Assembly (NCBI GenBank): GCA_007136565.1
Contig: SLGS01000071.1
Location: 1 to 15,813 of the forward strand
Reading direction: 5' to 3'
DNA: 15,813 nt
DNA from: Clostridia bacterium
GTDB taxonomy: Bacteria > Bacillota > Sulfobacillia > SLMV01
The notes beneath the pieces are model-generated. The model saw only the letters and a list, made by a program, of their open reading frames with translations, was not told where the DNA came from and searched no databases. Both the position numbers and the translations under genes were made by a program. This document shows positions 13,991 to 15,813 of this stretch, in pieces (position 1 is the first letter of the stretch; each line of letters opens with the position of its first letter).

Positions 13991-14452
13991 ATGGCCCAAG
14001 ACCTCGATGCTCAGGTAATCGACACCATAATAGATAAGTATCGCGACGTCCCCGGCAACCTCATCCCCGTGCTCCACGAGATCCAAAGCGAGGTCGGTCA
14101 CCTACCCCGTGAGGTACAGATCTACGTGTCCAGGCGACTGAACGTACCCCTCAGCGCCATCCACGGGGTCATCACCTTCTACTCTTTCTTCTCCTCCGAA
14201 CCCAGGGGTACTCACACCGTGGGGGTCTGCATGGGCACTGCCTGCTACGTTCGCGGGGCCGAGGAAATCCTCGAAGCGCTCAAGGCTGAACTGAACGTGG
14301 ACGTGGGACAAACCAGCGAGGATGGAAGATTCACCCTCGCCATCACCCGATGCGTGGGTACGTGCAGCCTCGCACCTGTGGTAATGATCGACGACCGCGT
14401 GCACGGGAAACTGAGTCGGAGCGATATTCCCCGGCTTCTCGCCCGTTACTAG
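13991..14452 (+). CDS. NuoE/HydA-type [2Fe-2S] thioredoxin-like subunit
   Basis: Small cytosolic iron-sulfur subunit (24-kDa NuoE family) that passes electrons to or from the NADH/FMN subunit in complex I, NAD-reducing and bifurcating hydrogenases and formate dehydrogenases. 153 residues. The N-terminal helical part (IPVLHEIQSEVGHLPREV) is followed by the thioredoxin-like fold. The four cluster cysteines have the family pattern CMGTAC (80, 85) and CVGTC (121, 125). ATG 13991 is preceded by AAGGGAG at 8 nt; the open frame upstream lacks a ribosome site. It is followed after 29 nt by the NuoF-like gene, its expected partner. Context with mobA and fdhD favours a formate dehydrogenase complex. 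Confidence 0.93.
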   Translation: MAQDLDAQVIDTIIDKYRDVPGNLIPVLHEIQSEVGHLPREVQIYVSRRLNVPLSAIHGVITFYSFFSSEPRGTHTVGVCMGTACYVRGAEEILEALKAELNVDVGQTSEDGRFTLAITRCVGTCSLAPVVMIDDRVHGKLSRSDIPRLLARY

Positions 14453-14481
14453 ATTTGCACCCGACCTGGAGGGAGATCGGC

Positions 14482-15813
14482 ATGATTCCGAGGGAAGTCT
14501 TGATCTGCGGCGGCACCGGTTGCCTTTCCGCCGGAGCAGAGGACGTCGAAAGGCGAATTGCAAAGCTGCTATCGGAAAGGGGCATCGATGGCGATTCCAC
14601 CGTGGGAATAATACCCAAGAAGACCGGGTGCATCGGCCCGTGCAGCCTGGGACCCACGGTACTCGTGTTGCCGGAGGAAACCCTGTACGTCGGGGTCGGA
14701 GTGGAAGATGCGTCCAGGATAGTGGATGAGCACCTCATCGGCGGCACTCCCGTCCGAGACCTCATGATTTCCGAGGGAGACCGGCGGGTGGAGCGATACT
14801 CCGAACAGGCCTTCTTCCGCCCCCAGGAGAAGATTGCCCTGAGGAACACGGGATTGATCGACCCCCTGGAGATAGGCGATTACCTGTATCGGGACGGCTA
14901 CGCGTCGCTGCGGACCGCCTTGAACGAGATGTCGCCCGAAGAGGTCATCGAAATGGTAAAGGATTCCGGGCTACGGGGACGCGGTGGCGCCGGATTCCCC
15001 ACGGGTCTCAAGTGGGAGTTTACCCGGGCCGCGGCGGGGGCCCAGAAGTTCGTGGTCTGCAACGCCGACGAGGGCGATCCCGGGGCTTTCATGGACCGGA
15101 GCATCCTCGAGGGAGATCCGCACAGCATCATAGAAGCCATGGCCATAGCCGGATACGCCGTCGGGGCCGATACCGGATACGTCTACGTACGCGCAGAGTA
15201 TCCCCTCGCGGTGAACAACCTGCAACACGCCCTGGGAGATGCCCGCCGGGAGGGGGTCCTCGGGAAGAACATATACGGTAGCGACTTCGACTTCGACGTA
15301 CAGATGCGCGTCGGTGCGGGGGCCTTCGTCTGCGGTGAAGAAACCGCGTTAATCGCCTCCATCGAGGGTGACAGGGGTTATCCGAGGAGCAAACCGCCCT
15401 TCCCGGCGAACCGGGGCCTTTGGGGTTACCCCACCGTCATCAATAACGTAGAGACCCTCGCCAACATACCACCGATCGTCAGCCGGGGTAGCGAGTGGTT
15501 CCGGGGCATCGGTACGGAGTCCAGCCCGGGAACCAAGGTGTTCGCCGTGGCCGGAGACGTCGAAAATACCGGCCTCGTGGAAGTACCCATGGGTACAACC
15601 CTGCGGCAAATCATATTCGATATTGCCGGGGGAATACCCGGCGGGAAAGAGCTCAAGGCAGTCCAGATCGGGGGCCCTTCGGGGGGAACCCTACCCGCCG
15701 AATACCTGGACATGGAGGTAGACTTCGAATCCCTTGAGTCGGTGGGAGCGATAGTGGGATCCGGCGGACTCATCGTCATGGACGAGGACAACTGCATGGT
15801 CGATGTGGCCCGC
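14482..15813 (+). CDS. NuoF/HydB-type NADH-binding flavoprotein subunit (partial, runs off the right edge)
   Basis: NAD(P)H-oxidising FMN/Fe-S subunit of soluble hydrogenase or formate dehydrogenase complexes (HydB, HoxF and complex I NuoF relatives). 444 residues are visible without a stop. Residues 1-85 form an extra thioredoxin-like [2Fe-2S] domain (ICGGTGC, Cys9/Cys14; TGCIGPC, Cys50/Cys54), absent from complex I NuoF but usual in bifurcating HydB. Next come the FMN site GLRGRGGAGFPTGLKW (163-178), the NADH-site segment CNADEGDPGAFMDR (193-206), AGAFVCGEETALIASIEG, and the start of the SLBB domain (from about 351). The [4Fe-4S] motif and any C-terminal ferredoxin domain lie beyond the edge. 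ATG 14482 follows GGAGGG at 8 nt. A catalytic subunit is expected next. Confidence 0.95.
   Translation, partial: MIPREVLICGGTGCLSAGAEDVERRIAKLLSERGIDGDSTVGIIPKKTGCIGPCSLGPTVLVLPEETLYVGVGVEDASRIVDEHLIGGTPVRDLMISEGDRRVERYSEQAFFRPQEKIALRNTGLIDPLEIGDYLYRDGYASLRTALNEMSPEEVIEMVKDSGLRGRGGAGFPTGLKWEFTRAAAGAQKFVVCNADEGDPGAFMDRSILEGDPHSIIEAMAIAGYAVGADTGYVYVRAEYPLAVNNLQHALGDARREGVLGKNIYGSDFDFDVQMRVGAGAFVCGEETALIASIEGDRGYPRSKPPFPANRGLWGYPTVINNVETLANIPPIVSRGSEWFRGIGTESSPGTKVFAVAGDVENTGLVEVPMGTTLRQIIFDIAGGIPGGKELKAVQIGGPSGGTLPAEYLDMEVDFESLESVGAIVGSGGLIVMDEDNCMVDVAR

Overview
The window looks like bacterial chromosome from a GC-rich, probably anaerobic, Bacillota-like (Clostridia/Limnochordia-type) organism. 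This is inferred from lipoprotein-type solute-binding proteins, GGAGG-type ribosome binding sites, frequent ATA and AGG codons despite high GC, GTG and TTG starts, extended -10 promoters, two riboswitch classes common in Firmicutes, and NuoE/NuoF-like subunits next to molybdenum-cofactor genes. No transposon, phage, CRISPR or tRNA is visible.

Layout. (1) 1-4109, minus strand: signal peptidase I (lepB), then a peptide ABC transporter with binding lipoprotein, permease B and permease C; permease C runs off the left edge. A perfect 13-bp hairpin separates binding protein from permease B. (2) 4220-6760, plus strand: an M20 N-acyl-amino-acid/peptide amidohydrolase, then an orphan sodium-pump decarboxylase beta subunit (OadB/GcdB/MmdB family). 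The latter has its own extended -10 promoter and a leader that reads as a yybP-ykoY (Mn2+) riboswitch with a terminator built from the 3' strand of aptamer stem P1. (3) 6938-10638, minus strand: a second peptide transporter set (binding lipoprotein, permeases B and C, no ATPases). Its leader carries a ykkC-family riboswitch, behind a promoter with a perfect TTGACA box and followed by an overlapping terminator. The ACGG segment of the guanidine-I class is altered, so I favour a subtype-2 RNA, possibly ppGpp-responsive. (4) 10926-12382, plus strand: a MATE efflux pump with extended -10 promoter and strong terminator. (5) 12573-15813, plus strand: mobA, fdhD (overlapping by 68 bp), a NuoE-like [2Fe-2S] subunit and a NuoF-like NADH/FMN subunit with an N-terminal [2Fe-2S] domain, running off the right edge. 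This is probably the start of an NAD(P)-linked, perhaps electron-bifurcating, formate dehydrogenase or hydrogenase locus.

How they fit together. The left two thirds is a peptide/amino-acid acquisition region: two uptake systems, an amidohydrolase and a signal peptidase. Two unrelated RNA sensors control two of its membrane systems. The right third is molybdo-enzyme maturation and flavin/iron-sulfur electron input. The least expected point is the Mn2+-type riboswitch in front of an OadB-like protein with no decarboxylase partner in view. It suggests that the protein could act in metal-ion homeostasis rather than in a decarboxylase complex.
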